Assembly (NCBI GenBank): GCA_029933395.1
Contig: JAOZOG010000036.1
Coordinates: 3,661-16,166 of the forward strand
Origin: Sulfurovaceae bacterium
GTDB lineage: Bacteria > Campylobacterota > Campylobacteria > Campylobacterales > Sulfurovaceae
Direction: 5' to 3'
Length of the DNA: 12,506 bases
Under the pieces are notes generated by a model, which saw nothing but the letters and a program-made list of their open reading frames with translations, was not told the origin of the DNA and did not search any database. The translations under genes were made by a program, and so were the position numbers. Shown here in pieces: positions 11,786 through 12,506 of the stretch (its first letter is position 1; every line of letters starts with the position of its first letter).

Positions 11786-12506
11786 ATGTCGAATATGCCC
11801 TATATGTCAATCGTAACACCGGTCTACGGCTGTGCCGGTGCTTTGCGCCAGTTGTATGAACGAATTGTCGCCAGTGTCTCCCCGATCACGGAACATTTTG
11901 AGATTATTATGGTCAACGATGCCAGTCCGGACGATGCCTGGGCCGTCATCAGCGGGCTTGCCCAAAAGGACGATCGGGTCAGGGGTATCAATCTGTCGCG
12001 TAATTTCGGTCAGCACAAAGCGATCGCCGCCGGTCTCGACTATGCACGGGGGGAATGGACAGTCGTGATGGACTGTGACCTGCAGGATCAGCCCGAAGAT
12101 ATCCCCAAGCTCTACGACAAGGCGATGGAGGGATACGAGATTGTCTTCGGCCGAAGAGCGGAGCGAAAAGACAGCTTCTTCAAGAGATTTAGCTCTAAAA
12201 TGTTCTATATGGTCAATGACTACTTTACAGAAAACAAGATGGATAACACTGTTGCCAATTTCAGTATCATTTCCCGCAATGTCCTTGACAGTGTTTTGCG
12301 ATTTAAAGAGCAGAATAGGGTTTATGCGCTCTATGTCAACTGGGTCGGCTTCAAAAAAACTGAGATTGATATCGAACATGCCAAGCGGCCGGTAGGGAAG
12401 AGCTCCTATTCGCTCTCCAAAATGATCAATCTGGCGATCGACAGTATCGTCTCGCAGTCTAACAAACCATTGAGGCTGGCGATCAAATTTGGTTTTATGG
12501 TCTCAC
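11786..12506 (+). CDS. Polyprenyl-phosphate glycosyltransferase, GtrB/DPM1-like family 2 (3' end cut by window edge)
   Basis: The window holds the first 240 residues of an open frame with no stop before the edge. It starts with the family 2 strand MSIVTPVYG (7-15). MVNDASPDD (42-50) gives the nucleotide-binding Asp45, NLSRNFGQHKAIAAGLDYA (69-87) is the family signature, and MDCDLQDQPEDIPKLY (95-110) holds the DxD metal site (Asp96, Asp98). RPVGKSSYSLSKMINLAIDSI (201-221) and SNKPLRLAI (225-233) are the amphipathic helices ahead of the C-terminal membrane spans of GtrB/ArnC-type enzymes; those spans would follow beyond the edge. The reaction is transfer of a sugar from a nucleotide donor to undecaprenyl phosphate on the inner face of the membrane. 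AAAGGAAAGGG lies 11 bases before the ATG; ATGs at residues 4 and 7 are alternatives. It is paired with the GT-C protein; a flippase might follow outside the window. Confidence 0.92.
   Translation, partial: MSNMPYMSIVTPVYGCAGALRQLYERIVASVSPITEHFEIIMVNDASPDDAWAVISGLAQKDDRVRGINLSRNFGQHKAIAAGLDYARGEWTVVMDCDLQDQPEDIPKLYDKAMEGYEIVFGRRAERKDSFFKRFSSKMFYMVNDYFTENKMDNTVANFSIISRNVLDSVLRFKEQNRVYALYVNWVGFKKTEIDIEHAKRPVGKSSYSLSKMINLAIDSIVSQSNKPLRLAIKFGFMVS

Noticed and set aside
11671..11859. A 62-codon plus-strand frame bridging the GT-C and glycosyltransferase genes
   Set aside because: It overlaps the ends of both genes in another frame and contains the intergenic hairpin and -10 box; it has no family features.
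11807..12379. A 190-codon minus-strand open frame at the right end
   Set aside because: It is the shadow of the GtrB-like glycosyltransferase, whose plus-strand frame has the DxD site and family signature.

Overview
The window looks like a chromosomal segment from a mesophilic member of the Campylobacterota (Epsilonproteobacteria), perhaps close to Sulfurovum, Sulfurimonas or Nitratifractor. This is an inference from overall protein character, the moderate base composition, tightly packed short operons and T/A-rich promoters. No rRNA, tRNA, CRISPR array, transposase or phage gene is visible. The longest stretch without a gene is about 100 bases (9987-10090), so nearly everything is coding.

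Left block, plus strand (72-1679): a small helical protein of unknown function sits 9 bases ahead of a Y-family translesion DNA polymerase that carries a large extra segment in its palm domain. The polymerase converges on a minus-strand block across a 76-base gap that holds two REP-like hairpins.

Minus-strand block (1756-4584), read right to left: an alpha/beta hydrolase; a consensus-like sigma-70 promoter; amrA (AMMECR1 family) and amrB (MEMO1 family), separated by 2 bases; then a membrane-anchored c-type cytochrome with an unusual domain order. The radical-SAM third partner of the AmmeMemoRadiSam set is not in the window.

Middle plus-strand block (4657-7804): a Deg/HtrA-like exported serine protease, divergent from the hydrolase and possibly made from a leaderless mRNA; then an exonuclease with an ExoX-type C-terminal domain, followed 13 bases later by a YbbO-like short-chain dehydrogenase.

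Next block (7877-9986): one clear promoter preceded by a perfect 14-base palindrome drives three tightly coupled genes: a DUF4395 membrane protein with cysteine motifs, an Rrf2-family regulator (ATGA overlap) and a PLP-dependent Cys/Met-metabolism enzyme. This reads as a self-regulated sulfur or redox operon and is the most coherent functional hypothesis here.

Right block (10091-12506): a polytopic GT-C-like membrane protein followed by a GtrB/DPM1-type polyprenyl-phosphate glycosyltransferase that runs off the right edge. The pair suggests lipid-linked sugar transfer to a surface glycan. The intergenic stretches around these genes are rich in palindromes. I did not find a clearly new multi-gene system. 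The best leads are the permuted or truncated cytochrome next to a REP element, the Rrf2 operon, the polymerase insertion and the putative leaderless protease.
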